Source of the DNA: Stenotrophomonas sp. NA06056
GTDB lineage: Bacteria > Pseudomonadota > Gammaproteobacteria > Xanthomonadales > Xanthomonadaceae
Length of the DNA: 64,000 bases
NCBI RefSeq assembly: GCF_013364355.1
Contig: NZ_CP054931.1
Location: 868,001-932,000, forward strand
Direction of reading: 5' to 3'
A program made the position numbers and the translations under genes. Shown piece by piece: positions 41,031 to 48,580 of the stretch. Numbering within the stretch: the stretch's first letter is position 1; every line of letters starts with the position of its first letter. The notes under the pieces were generated by a model that ran no database searches, had not been told where the DNA came from, and was given only the letters and a program-made list of their open reading frames with translations.

Positions 41031-41696
41031 ATGAAGAAGGCAGTCGTGCTTCTCTCCGGCGGCATGGATTCAGCCGCCGTCATCGCCATGGCCCAGGAAC
41101 AGGGCTTCGCCGTGCATGCCCTGAGCGTGCGCTACGGCCAGCGCCACACCTCCGAGCTGGACGCCGCCGCGCGTGTGGCCAAGGCCCAGGGCGTGATCGT
41201 GCACAAGACCGTGGACGTGGACCTGCGCAGCATCGGCGGCTCTGCGCTGACCGACGACATCGACGTGCCCGAAGCGGGCGGCGAGGGCATCCCGGTCACC
41301 TACGTGCCGGCGCGCAACACCATCATGCTGTCGCTGGCGCTGGGCTGGGCCGAAGTGCTCGGTGCCAACGACATCTTCTGCGGCGTCAACGCCGTGGACT
41401 ATTCCGGTTACCCGGACTGCCGCCCCGAGTTCATCGCGGCCTTCCAGGCGCTGGCCAACCTGGCCACCAAGTCGGGCGTGGAAGGCGCGGGCATCACCGT
41501 GCATGCGCCGCTGCAGTTCCTCAGCAAGGGCCAGATCGTCAGCGAAGGCGTGCGCCTGGGCGTGGACTTCGGCCTGACCGTGTCCTGCTACAACGCCGAT
41601 GCCAACGGCGCGGCCTGCGGCCATTGCGATGCCTGCCGCCTGCGCGCGCAGGGCTTCACCGAAGCCGGCGTGCCCGACCCCACGCTGTACGCCTGA
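41031..41696 (+). CDS. queC: QueC, 7-cyano-7-deazaguanine synthase
   Basis: 221 residues. PP-loop ATP motif [11 protein letters not shown] at the N-terminus and a C-terminal zinc site with Cys residues in [20 protein letters not shown]. Forms preQ0 from the QueE product using ATP and ammonia. 77 bp after queE on the same strand. The queE-queC-tRNA-Lys order following tol-pal is shared with pseudomonads. Confidence 0.97.
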   Translation: MKKAVVLLSGGMDSAAVIAMAQEQGFAVHALSVRYGQRHTSELDAAARVAKAQGVIVHKTVDVDLRSIGGSALTDDIDVPEAGGEGIPVTYVPARNTIMLSLALGWAEVLGANDIFCGVNAVDYSGYPDCRPEFIAAFQALANLATKSGVEGAGITVHAPLQFLSKGQIVSEGVRLGVDFGLTVSCYNADANGAACGHCDACRLRAQGFTEAGVPDPTLYA

Positions 41697-41721
41697 GGTA
41701 ATGGGGGCTGACGGCCCCAAT

Positions 41722-41804
41722 GGTGGGTGCGAACCGTTGGTTCGCACTCGCTGTCCCGCCGCTACCGGCGGCTGGAGTCTGGTAGTGCCGGCCGCTGGCC
41801 GGCA
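41722..41804. repeat. GTGCGAACC palindrome and SMAG unit, reaching into the 3' end of a gene
   Basis: GGTGGGTGCGAACC...GGTTCGCAC at 41722-41747 duplicates the element at 28912-28937. A plus-oriented SMAG unit (GTAGTGCCGGCC type) at 41782-41804 lies inside the last codons of the minus-strand peptidase-like gene that stops at 41762. Confidence 0.8.
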
Positions 41805-42763
41805 GCCTCATCAGGCAACCACCCCGACGCATCAATGAACGCCTGCACTGCCTTCGGATCGGCATAATCCAGCTCGATCATCCGCGCGATCCCCGCCTTC
41901 TCATCCGCCTGCTGGCGCATGTACTCCTGCGCGATGCGGTAACCCGCGTAGTAGCCCACATCACTCATACCGAATGGATTGCGGTTGTTGTTGTACAGCC
42001 AGTTGTCCAGGTCATCGCCGTCCATCTCCGCGATGAAGCGAGCGCGGATCTCCGCCTCGTGGCCCGCGCCGTAGTCATAGAAGGGCAGTGCCGGCCGACG
42101 CCCGCTCAGCCGCTCGGCCACATACTCGGCCACACCCTCGCGCACCGCGTACTGCGCGAGCGAACCGGTGGTCTCGCGTTGCTGGGTATGCACGTACTCG
42201 TGCAGGTTGTTCTGCGCGTTGTTGGCACCCGGCCGGCTGTCGTAGAAGACCCGCAGGCGACTGCGCAACGGCTCCGGCAATTCACTGACATCCACGCTTG
42301 CATCGCCCAGCGCCATCTCCGCACCGATCAGCACCTCGTTGCCCAGCGTGGTCCCGCCGGTGCGCAGCACGCCTACCGCATAGGTGATGCTGGCAGGACG
42401 CAGGGCAGGGTAGAGCGCGCGGAACGCCGCCAGATCCCGCTCCAGCGTGGCACTGGCCTGCTGGGCGTTGGCGGTCAGTGGCCGTACCGAGGCCCAGAAG
42501 CGCGGCCAGGCAAGCATTGCTTTGGCGTACTCGGCGGCGGTGTAGTTGCGCACCTTCATCAGCGCATGCAGGCCGGGGCTGCCAGGGTCGATATAGCGCC
42601 GCTGGACCAGGGCCACCCGCTGCGCGGCATCGGGCTCGGCAAGGACCGCATCGTAAGTGACCCAGAAGCGGTCGATATCGTCGGTCCGCACCTGTGTGGG
42701 CGCTGCGGCCGAGGCGGCGAACGGCAGCAGCAGGGCAAGTATCAGCGGCAGTGACAGGCGCAT
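41762..42763 (-). CDS. Secreted HExxH putative zinc peptidase
   Basis: 333 residues. Signal peptide (about 1-21, ending ASA). In the C-terminal half, HEYVH within QNNLHEYVHTQQ matches the HExxH zinc site; about 20 residues on, EGVAEYVAE offers the third Glu ligand, as in gluzincin-like and DUF2268-type predicted peptidases. Start at 42763 begins MRLSLPLILALLLPFA. The final 14 or so codons (AAGQRPALPDSSRR) come from an inserted SMAG element and following bases, so the original stop was probably lost. It lies opposite queC and tRNA-Lys. Activity is inferred. Confidence 0.75.
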   Translation of the reverse strand: MRLSLPLILALLLPFAASAAAPTQVRTDDIDRFWVTYDAVLAEPDAAQRVALVQRRYIDPGSPGLHALMKVRNYTAAEYAKAMLAWPRFWASVRPLTANAQQASATLERDLAAFRALYPALRPASITYAVGVLRTGGTTLGNEVLIGAEMALGDASVDVSELPEPLRSRLRVFYDSRPGANNAQNNLHEYVHTQQRETTGSLAQYAVREGVAEYVAERLSGRRPALPFYDYGAGHEAEIRARFIAEMDGDDLDNWLYNNNRNPFGMSDVGYYAGYRIAQEYMRQQADEKAGIARMIELDYADPKAVQAFIDASGWLPDEAAGQRPALPDSSRR

Positions 42764-42833
42764 CCATCGCTCCGGGACAGGGTCGCAGGTGAGATGCGGC
42801 GGGCGCCAGAAAGGTTTAGAAGCCCGCATTTGG

Positions 42834-42856
42834 GTAGTGCCGGCCGCTGGCCGGCA
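42834..42856 (+). repeat. SMAG palindrome (GTAGTGCCGGCC type)
   Basis: GTAG plus TGCCGGCCGCTGGCCGGCA, 19 bases upstream of the tRNA promoter -35 hexamer. Confidence 0.85.
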
Positions 42857-42874
42857 ACGTCGTAGATCCCCGAC

Positions 42875-42904
42875 TTCACCCAGCCCCGCAAAGTACGGTA
42901 GAAT
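42875..42904 (+). promoter_or_regulatory. Promoter of tRNA-Lys
   Basis: TTCACC (42875-42880), an 18-base spacer, TAGAAT (42899-42904). Initiation would fall near 42911, about 25 bases before the tRNA. Confidence 0.65.
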
Positions 42905-42935
42905 GCCCACCCCGCCGAAAGGCTGGGGCTTGCAT

Positions 42936-43011
42936 GGGCCGTTAGCTCAGTCGGTAGAGCAGAAGACTTTTAATCTTTTGGTCGATGGTTCGAATCCATC
43001 ACGGCCCACCA
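42936..43011 (+). tRNA. tRNA-Lys (anticodon TTT)
   Basis: 76 bases including an encoded CCA. Acceptor stem GGGCCGT (42936-42942) pairs perfectly with ACGGCCC (43001-43007). D-arm GCTC/GAGC, anticodon loop CTTTTAA with anticodon TTT, and T-arm with GGTTCGAATCC. A terminator follows 16 bases later. Confidence 0.97.
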
Positions 43012-43027
43012 TTGCAGGCAATGACTT

Positions 43028-43051
43028 AGGCGCCCTTGCGGCGCCTTTTTC
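43028..43051 (+). terminator. Terminator of tRNA-Lys
   Basis: AGGCGCC pairs with GGCGCCT round a 5-base loop and is followed by TTTTTCTTT. Confidence 0.9.
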
Positions 43052-43230
43052 TTTGCCTGCTGAAAAACCTCCTGAAAACTCAGGGACCGATGCAGGTTTC
43101 ACGACAGGCAAGCGATGATCGTATCCATCGCGCATGGCGGCGCTCTTATGCCCGCCATGCTCTGGCCCTTCGCTATCGGTGATGCCTCGATGCAGTCTGC
43201 CGGTTCCGGTACCGCCCTGGTCGCTGCCGA

Positions 43231-44301
43231 TTAGTCGGCGCGTTGGTTCCTGCCCGCGCGCCAGCGGCTGGGCAGGGCGAGCAGGGGGCGCTCAAGGCGA
43301 GCATGCACCACGCTGCCAGTGATACAGCAGGCGAGCGTGGCAATCGCAACGAAGGCTACGTGCCAGGCCCATCCCGACGATGGCAGGAACATCGTCCATA
43401 TGCGCCCGATTGCTGAAATCACGAAGATATGAGTCAGGTAGAGGGAGTAGGAAGAGTCGCCGAGGCGGGTCAGCCACAGGGGCATGCGCATGCGGTTCTG
43501 CGCTTCCAGTCCCACGCACCCCGCCAGTATCAGCACCGACGCGGTACCGAACAACGCCACCCGCGTGTAGACACTCATGCTTGCGGGTCCTGCCTCCGGG
43601 AGCGCAACAGCTGCAGCGACCGCGACGGCGGCGCCCGTGATGATCAAGGGCAATGCCAGCCAGGATGGGATTTTTTTCCAGTAGAGACCGAGCATTGCCC
43701 CGGCAATGAACTCGTAGGTCAGCGGATTTGTGACCAGATTGTGGGCGGGTGTGGCCGGCCCTTCCGCAAGCCAGGGCGCCACCCCAACCGCAGCAGCCCA
43801 GGCCAGCAGAAAAACGGGCACGAAGCGCTCCGGGACGAACGCAATCGCACTTGCAAATACCAGATAGAAGTACGCTTCGTGCACCAAGGTCCAGCCTACG
43901 GTGAGCACCGGCAGCTGCGCGTGTGGAATCAACAGGTAGGAGGCCAGCACGCTCTGGTCTGCGTATGAGGTGTTCACCATGGTCGGGAACAAAGCCATCA
44001 GCACCACGACCAGGGTGGTGAAGATCCAGTACAGCGGCAGCACGCGCCAGGCGCGCTTGACCAGGAACTGCGAGGTCGCCCCGTCTCGGGTATAGCGTCC
44101 TGCCGACACGGTTGTCATCACGAAGCCCGACACCACGAAGAACAGGTCCACGCCTGCATCTGCATACCTCGCAATCGCATCCAGCACCGCTGGGCCTTGT
44201 AGGTACTTGATCTCCACACCACGCAGGTGGAACAGGACGACAGCGAGCGCTGCGACACCGCGCAGGCACTGTAGCGAGTCCATTCGATATCTTGTGCCCA
44301 T
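43231..44301 (-). CDS. Acyltransferase-3 family membrane protein
   Basis: 356 residues with about ten transmembrane helices. The N-terminal DSLQCLRGVAALAVVLFHL holds the conserved Arg and His of the AT3 family, and GVDLFFVVSGFVM follows. Members O-acylate cell-surface polysaccharides or lipids. ATG at 44301 has GGAG nine bases upstream; an internal ATG at 44283 is the alternative. It is the first gene after tRNA-Lys, with no sugar-biosynthesis genes beside it, consistent with accessory cargo altering a surface glycan. Confidence 0.88.
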   Translation of the reverse strand: MGTRYRMDSLQCLRGVAALAVVLFHLRGVEIKYLQGPAVLDAIARYADAGVDLFFVVSGFVMTTVSAGRYTRDGATSQFLVKRAWRVLPLYWIFTTLVVVLMALFPTMVNTSYADQSVLASYLLIPHAQLPVLTVGWTLVHEAYFYLVFASAIAFVPERFVPVFLLAWAAAVGVAPWLAEGPATPAHNLVTNPLTYEFIAGAMLGLYWKKIPSWLALPLIITGAAVAVAAAVALPEAGPASMSVYTRVALFGTASVLILAGCVGLEAQNRMRMPLWLTRLGDSSYSLYLTHIFVISAIGRIWTMFLPSSGWAWHVAFVAIATLACCITGSVVHARLERPLLALPSRWRAGRNQRAD

Positions 44302-44537
44302 TGCTCTGCGCTCCACGTGGGGGCGAATGCTAGCACCAGGCCCCTGCTCCTGCACTGCTGCGGGTGTCAGCGCCCCCCCGGCCTGAGTAGGGGGCGGGTT
44401 TAGGGTCCGGTGCTGACTATATGGCAGCCGCCAAAAGTGGGCTGGACCGGCCAGGACCGCTCCGCAACGCGAAACGGTGCCCTGCTACAGAGGGTCTTCA
44501 GGGTGCCGTTGCAGATGGCGTCGCGGAACGTGAGGCC

Positions 44538-44867
44538 TTATAGCGACTTCGAACCCTGAGAACGGGCCGCCTCGCGTTCTGCCGCCACCTGTGCGGCAAC
44601 CGCTGCCGCGTTGGCGGCAGCCTTCGCAGCACGCTCCACTGCGGCGCGATCAGCGTCGAACCGGGCCTGCCGTTGGGCGCTGTAATTGCGCTCCAGTTCC
44701 AGCGAGGCCATGAAGCTGTCGAGATGGTTCGCGGCGCACGCTTGCTGCACCAACTGCACGGCACGGTCGGACAGGCCGGGCTGGATGTTGCCGAGCAGGC
44801 AGTCGGCGTACGGTACAGGCGCGGCCGGGCCAGCGGCCAGGGCGGCAATGATCATGGCATTCAACAT
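44538..44867 (-). CDS. Small Ala-rich hypothetical protein, probably exported
   Basis: 109 residues. A strong AAGGAGG five bases before the ATG shows it is translated. The N-terminus MLNAMIIAALAAGPAAP is a short hydrophobic segment that could be a signal peptide; two Cys (in ADCLLGN and QQACAANH) follow. From about residue 55 it is one long Ala/Arg/Glu helix (NYSAQRQARFDADRAAVERAA), likely a coiled coil. I do not recognise the family. It lies between the acyltransferase and another orphan on the same strand. Confidence 0.7.
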   Translation of the reverse strand: MLNAMIIAALAAGPAAPVPYADCLLGNIQPGLSDRAVQLVQQACAANHLDSFMASLELERNYSAQRQARFDADRAAVERAAKAAANAAAVAAQVAAEREAARSQGSKSL

Positions 44868-44946
44868 GCGAACCTCCTTGTGTCAGTGTCGATGGAACCC
44901 GGAACGGGCCCGACCCGGTATGGGCCGGATCATGGTGCAGCTGTTC

Positions 44947-45303
44947 CTACTCTGGCCGGATATCCCGGCATACCAGCTCTGCCAGCCCGCGGCAGGCGAA
45001 GAACAGCCCGTCGATCACGCCGTCATCCAGATGCCGGTCCGGCGTTGCCATCGATCGGCAGCGCTCGGCGGCATGCAGCATCTCTGCCACGGTCAGCATG
45101 CCGACGGCTGCCCGTTCCACGCGTGACAGTGCCACCCCGCGCCCTGTGGGAAGGCTTGCATCCGGCCAGGGCTGGCCGTCTGCACCTTCGCCCGTTCGGA
45201 TGCGTTCGAGGCAGCCCAGGAAAGTGCTCAGTTCGGGCGCGGGGTTGTCATCGTCGTCGTTGACGCTGGCGGCATATGAGGCATAGGGCGGACGTTCGGT
45301 CAT
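44947..45303 (-). CDS. Small hypothetical protein behind a structured leader
   Basis: 118 residues, no signal peptide. An acidic N-terminus (VNDDDDNPAPEL) is followed by a mostly helical C-terminal half (VALSRVERAAVGMLTVAEMLHAAERCRS, then DGVIDGLFFACRGLAELVCRD). GAGGAAG lies just upstream of the ATG. I do not recognise it; the helical second half faintly recalls small DUF proteins common in pseudomonads and xanthomonads, but I would not assign one. Its leader (45304-45530) has three helices, two of which interleave, so expression may be controlled through RNA folding. Confidence 0.7.
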   Translation of the reverse strand: MTERPPYASYAASVNDDDDNPAPELSTFLGCLERIRTGEGADGQPWPDASLPTGRGVALSRVERAAVGMLTVAEMLHAAERCRSMATPDRHLDDGVIDGLFFACRGLAELVCRDIRPE

Positions 45304-45530
45304 CTCGGCTTCCTCGGCTCTGGGGTGGGAATGCCACCGCGTGAGGCGGGTGGCGGACGGTGCGTGTCTGCAAGCCGGGAAGACAGTAAGCAGTTAACCG
45401 GCGGATCCGAAGACCCCCACGCACCGCCCGCCATAAAGGCCGACGGATCACCCGCCGGCACGGTCCGGAGACAGTGCCGACGGGTGAGCGCAAACAACAT
45501 GCTTTTTGTCTTCCCAGGCTTGCAGGCCCG
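45304..45530 (-). ncRNA. Structured 5' leader with pseudoknot topology (candidate cis-regulatory RNA)
   Basis: On the minus strand, in order: helix P1 left arm (45526-45507), hairpin P2 (45486-45474 with 45461-45449, 13 bp, 12-base loop), P3 left arm (45432-45418), P1 right arm (45385-45368), P3 right arm (45366-45352). P1 and P3 cross, the H-type pseudoknot order, with their right arms one base apart as needed for coaxial stacking. P2 and P3 each have one imperfect pair; both read as G.U on the minus strand and A.C on the plus strand, which points to a minus-strand RNA. A smaller hairpin (45354-45333) sits nearer the start codon and overlaps P3 by three bases. Confidence 0.55.
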
Positions 45531-46038
45531 GTGCCACCCGTTGTCGGTGGCGCAGCATGGTGTTTACGCCCGCGCTTGGAGTTCAATCAGAATTTTCCGA
45601 AGGGAAATGCGGACTCCAGACGCGTGGCGATGGTGGCGCAGGCGTGTCTTGCGCAGCAAGCGTCAGTACACGACGTATTCGCTTCCACGTTTGGTTGGTC
45701 ACGTTGGAAAATGGCGCAAATCGCATATGGCGGGGCATCTGCCGTGAACCAACGCGTGTAAAGCTCACTTCACTTTTGCCATCAAAGTCCTCCGTGCGTG
45801 CCAGCCGTCCCCGCCGCGTTTCGGTGCAGATGCGACGGCAGCGGCGTCCTTGGCGGTTCAAACGCGACACGTGGCGGTGCACGCGCGGTATGGGGGGCGT
45901 ACCTCGGCGCGATTCACGGGAAATCATCCACGCATGGCGTGGATCTACGCATCCGGCAGGGATGTTGAGCGTGCCGCAGCCGCCAACGCTCGTGTCCGGG
46001 CGCTATGCTCGGTGTCTTTCCCTGGATGGGTCGCCCCA
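45531..46038. other. Region without a recognisable gene
   Basis: About 500 bp with open frames on both strands, none with a convincing start site or family, and lower GC than neighbours at 45580-45790. It probably contains the promoter for the structured leader on the minus strand. A SMAG unit (GATCCACGC type, minus orientation) lies at 45926-45948, and the promoter of the following esterase should be after that. Confidence 0.5.
45926..45948 (-). repeat. SMAG palindrome (GTAGATCCACGC type)
   Basis: ATCCACGCATGGCGTGGATCTAC: stem ATCCACGC / GCGTGGAT with CTAC at the end. Confidence 0.85.
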
Positions 46039-46887
46039 ATGCGTTTGATCGTGCTGTCGCTGTTGTTGTCCGCTGTCTCCGCCGCGCCGCTGATGGCCGC
46101 CGAACCGGCGCCGTCCGCACAATCAGCTGCCGCAACCCCGCTGGTGATCGGTGAGACCTTCACCATCGAGTCGAAGGCGCTGGGCGAGACCCGCCGCATC
46201 AACGTGTACCGCCCGCAGCCGTGGGGCCTGGACCCGAAGACGCCGCTGCCGGTGCTCTACATGCCCGACGGCGGCATCGGCGAAGATTTCCTGCACGTGG
46301 CTGGGTTGGTGCAGGTGCTGACCGGCAACGGCAGCATGCGCCCGTTCCTGCTGGTGGGCATCGAAAACACCGAACGCCGTCGCGACATGACCGGCCCCAG
46401 CAGCGAGGCGGAGGATCGCAAGATCGCGCCACGCATCGGTGGCTCGGCGGCATTTCGCGATTTCCTGCGCGACGAACTGATGCCGCAGGTGCGCCAGCGC
46501 TACCCGACCACCGACGAGCGCGCGTTGATCGGTGAGTCGCTGGCCGGCTTGTTCGTGGTCGAGACGCTGCTGCAGGAACCGACCTTGTTCAACAGCTACA
46601 TCGCACTGGACCCCAGCCTGTGGTGGAACCGCAGCGCGTTGCTGTCTGGTGCAGGCAAGCAGTTGCCGTCAGTTGCCCGCAGCGGCGCACGGCTGTTCCT
46701 GGCCAGCAGTGGCCAGCCGGAACTGGCGGCGTCGAGTGCACGCTTGGCGGCCCTGTTGCAGCAGTCATCACCGGCAACGTTGGTGAAATACCAGCCGCTG
46801 CCGGAAGAGACCCACGCGACGATCTATCACCCGGCGGCGCTGCAGGCCCTGCGTGCGCTGTTCCCGGCGCCGCCGGCCTCGCCCTGA
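46039..46887 (+). CDS. Periplasmic esterase-fold hydrolase (paralogue 1)
   Basis: 282 residues with a signal peptide (about 1-21, ending LMAAEP). Alpha/beta hydrolase of the putative esterase (enterochelin esterase/esterase D-like) type: strand LPVLYMPDGG, nucleophile elbow GESLAG, then LDPSLWWN, and a His near the end in PEETHATIYHPA. Could act on an ester-containing siderophore, peptide or antibiotic; no siderophore genes are nearby. The next gene is a sister protein 88 bp downstream. Confidence 0.82.
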   Translation: MRLIVLSLLLSAVSAAPLMAAEPAPSAQSAAATPLVIGETFTIESKALGETRRINVYRPQPWGLDPKTPLPVLYMPDGGIGEDFLHVAGLVQVLTGNGSMRPFLLVGIENTERRRDMTGPSSEAEDRKIAPRIGGSAAFRDFLRDELMPQVRQRYPTTDERALIGESLAGLFVVETLLQEPTLFNSYIALDPSLWWNRSALLSGAGKQLPSVARSGARLFLASSGQPELAASSARLAALLQQSSPATLVKYQPLPEETHATIYHPAALQALRALFPAPPASP

Positions 46888-46975
46888 TGAGCTTGGCTTG
46901 GCATGCAGCAACGTAGCGTGTGAGGATGCGGTAGCGGCGCCATCTGGGTGCGCCGCCCGCAACAGGAGAGCGCGG

Positions 46976-47911
46976 ATGCAGCGTGTGCGTGGATGGAGTG
47001 TGCTGGCCTGCCTGGCCCTGGCAGGTTGCGCGATGTCGGTGGCGCCACCGGCGACGCAGAATGAAGCCAAGGACGCCGCGACGGCCGTGCAAGGCGTGGT
47101 GCTGCCCGATACCGAATCCCTGCGTGTACATGACCCGATCGGGCGCGACTATGCCTTGTGGGTGGCATTGCCTGCCGGCTACGCGGCACAGCCGCAGAAG
47201 CGCTACCCGGTGCTGTATGTGACCGATGCGCTGTACAGCTTTCCGCTGGTGCGCAGCGTGCGCAACCTGGTGGGGCAGCAGGGCATCAACATCGAGGATT
47301 TCATCCTGGTCGGGCTGCCGCCGCAGGAAGGCCTGACGTCGAAACAGAGCCGCTCGCGTGACTACACGCCCAGCGAGCCCGTGCGCGACAGGCCTGGTTA
47401 CTACAGCGATGACGTCACCTACGGTGGCGCGGCCCACTATCGCGACTTCGTGGCCGACCACGTATTGCCGATGATCGATGCGCGCTACCGCACCGATCCG
47501 GCGCGGCGGGCGTTCGCTGGTCATTCCTATGGGGCCCTGTTCGGCGCCTATGTGTTGACCACGCGGCCAGATATGTTCCGGACCTACATCCTGTCCAGTC
47601 CTTCGCTGTGGTTCGACCAGCACCTGCTGCCGCGCATGCAGGACGAGGCGAAGGCACCGGCGAACCCGACACGCGTGTTGCTGTCAGTCGGCAGCTACGA
47701 GACGGTCAAGCCGGGCCCACGCTATTCAACCGGCAACGACATGCTGCGGCAGGCCGCTGACTTCACCGCCCAGCTTGAGCGGAGTGGCCGCACGCTGCAG
47801 GTGGACAATGTGGTGATCGACGGTGAGGACCATCTCACGGTGTATCCGCGCGTGATCACCCGTGCGTTGTTGCAGGTGTTTCCGGGTGAAGGGCCGTACA
47901 CGGGCGGTTGA
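46976..47911 (+). CDS. Lipoprotein esterase-fold hydrolase (paralogue 2)
   Basis: 311 residues. Lipobox LAGC (Cys18) predicts a lipid anchor. Hydrolase features: YPVLYVTDALYSF, nucleophile elbow GHSYGALFGAY, SSPSLWFD and His in DGEDHLTVYP. It resembles the preceding gene in domain layout but differs in targeting and elbow sequence, so the pair is an old tandem duplication or two members of one family. ATG at 46976 has GGAG seven bases upstream. Substrate unknown. Confidence 0.82.
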   Translation: MQRVRGWSVLACLALAGCAMSVAPPATQNEAKDAATAVQGVVLPDTESLRVHDPIGRDYALWVALPAGYAAQPQKRYPVLYVTDALYSFPLVRSVRNLVGQQGINIEDFILVGLPPQEGLTSKQSRSRDYTPSEPVRDRPGYYSDDVTYGGAAHYRDFVADHVLPMIDARYRTDPARRAFAGHSYGALFGAYVLTTRPDMFRTYILSSPSLWFDQHLLPRMQDEAKAPANPTRVLLSVGSYETVKPGPRYSTGNDMLRQAADFTAQLERSGRTLQVDNVVIDGEDHLTVYPRVITRALLQVFPGEGPYTGG

Positions 47912-47922
47912 TTGCCGATCCC

Positions 47923-48058
47923 ATCCACGCATGGCGTGGATCTACTGCTTCAATCCACACACGGCGTGATACCGGCGGTTGATGTTGGGCGGCATCCACG
48001 CATGGCGTGGATCTACTGTATCGGGCGCGGAGTCAGTAGATCCACGCCATGCGTGGAT
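47923..48058. repeat. Cluster of three SMAG palindromes plus a degenerate one
   Basis: GATCCACGC-type units at 47923-47945 and 47994-48016 (minus orientation) and 48036-48058 (plus), the last two facing each other, with a decayed ATCCACACACGGCG copy between the first two. Together they occupy nearly the whole gap between convergent genes. Confidence 0.88.
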
Positions 48059-48065
48059 GAATGCC

Positions 48066-48488
48066 TCACGCCGCCCGTGCATCCGCCCCGGTCAACACGC
48101 CCACATCCGCATGCCGGAAGCACAACCGGATCGCATCCAGCAGCTCGCTCATGTTGTAGGGCTTGGGCAGGAAATGGATGCCGTGATGCAGCTGCGGCAG
48201 CACGGCATGCTGGTCCATGCCGGAGGTCACCAGAATCGGCAGATCGGGATACAGACTGCGCACGTGGTTGGCGGCCTCGATGCCACTGACGCGGCCAAGA
48301 TTGACGTCGGTGAACAGCAGGTCGAAGCGCTCTCCGGCGGCCAACAGGCCCAGCGCGGCTTCGGCGCTGCTGACGCCTGCAACGTGGCAGGCCTGGCTCT
48401 CCAGCGCCATCCGGCTCAGTTCACGGGTTTCCTCGGCATCTTCGATCAGCAGGACGCGTGGTTCAACGTGGCGCTTGGACAGCAGCAT
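48066..48488 (-). CDS. Stand-alone receiver-domain response regulator
   Basis: 140 residues, a single CheY-like receiver: acidic pair in LLIEDAEET, phospho-acceptor Asp in DLLFTDVNLG, Thr/Ser in LVTSGM and Lys in FLPKPY. No output domain. It most resembles receivers of hybrid kinases or FixJ-type proteins. No kinase gene is adjacent, so its partner lies elsewhere. Start at 48488 begins MLLSKRHVEPRVLLIED; a frame 25 codons longer is not supported. Confidence 0.85.
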   Translation of the reverse strand: MLLSKRHVEPRVLLIEDAEETRELSRMALESQACHVAGVSSAEAALGLLAAGERFDLLFTDVNLGRVSGIEAANHVRSLYPDLPILVTSGMDQHAVLPQLHHGIHFLPKPYNMSELLDAIRLCFRHADVGVLTGADARAA

Positions 48489-48580
48489 GACGCAACAACT
48501 CCGGACGGCAGGGCATGAAAGGCGCGCAAGTATGCGCAAGCCGGGGGTGATCCCGGCGTGCACGCCAGGCTAAGTGAGCG

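Noticed and set aside
43115..43234. 39-codon plus-strand frame (MIVSIAHGGALMPAML...) after tRNA-Lys
   Set aside because: No ribosome-binding site, overlaps the acyltransferase stop, and no recognisable family; could be a remnant but cannot be supported.
45325..46038. Several overlapping open frames of 80-180 codons on both strands
   Set aside because: Arg/Pro-rich translations without Shine-Dalgarno sites; the first part coincides with the structured leader.
43012..46038. Integrated prophage or genomic island with integrase after tRNA-Lys
   Set aside because: No integrase, no phage genes and no repeated tRNA 3' end in the window.
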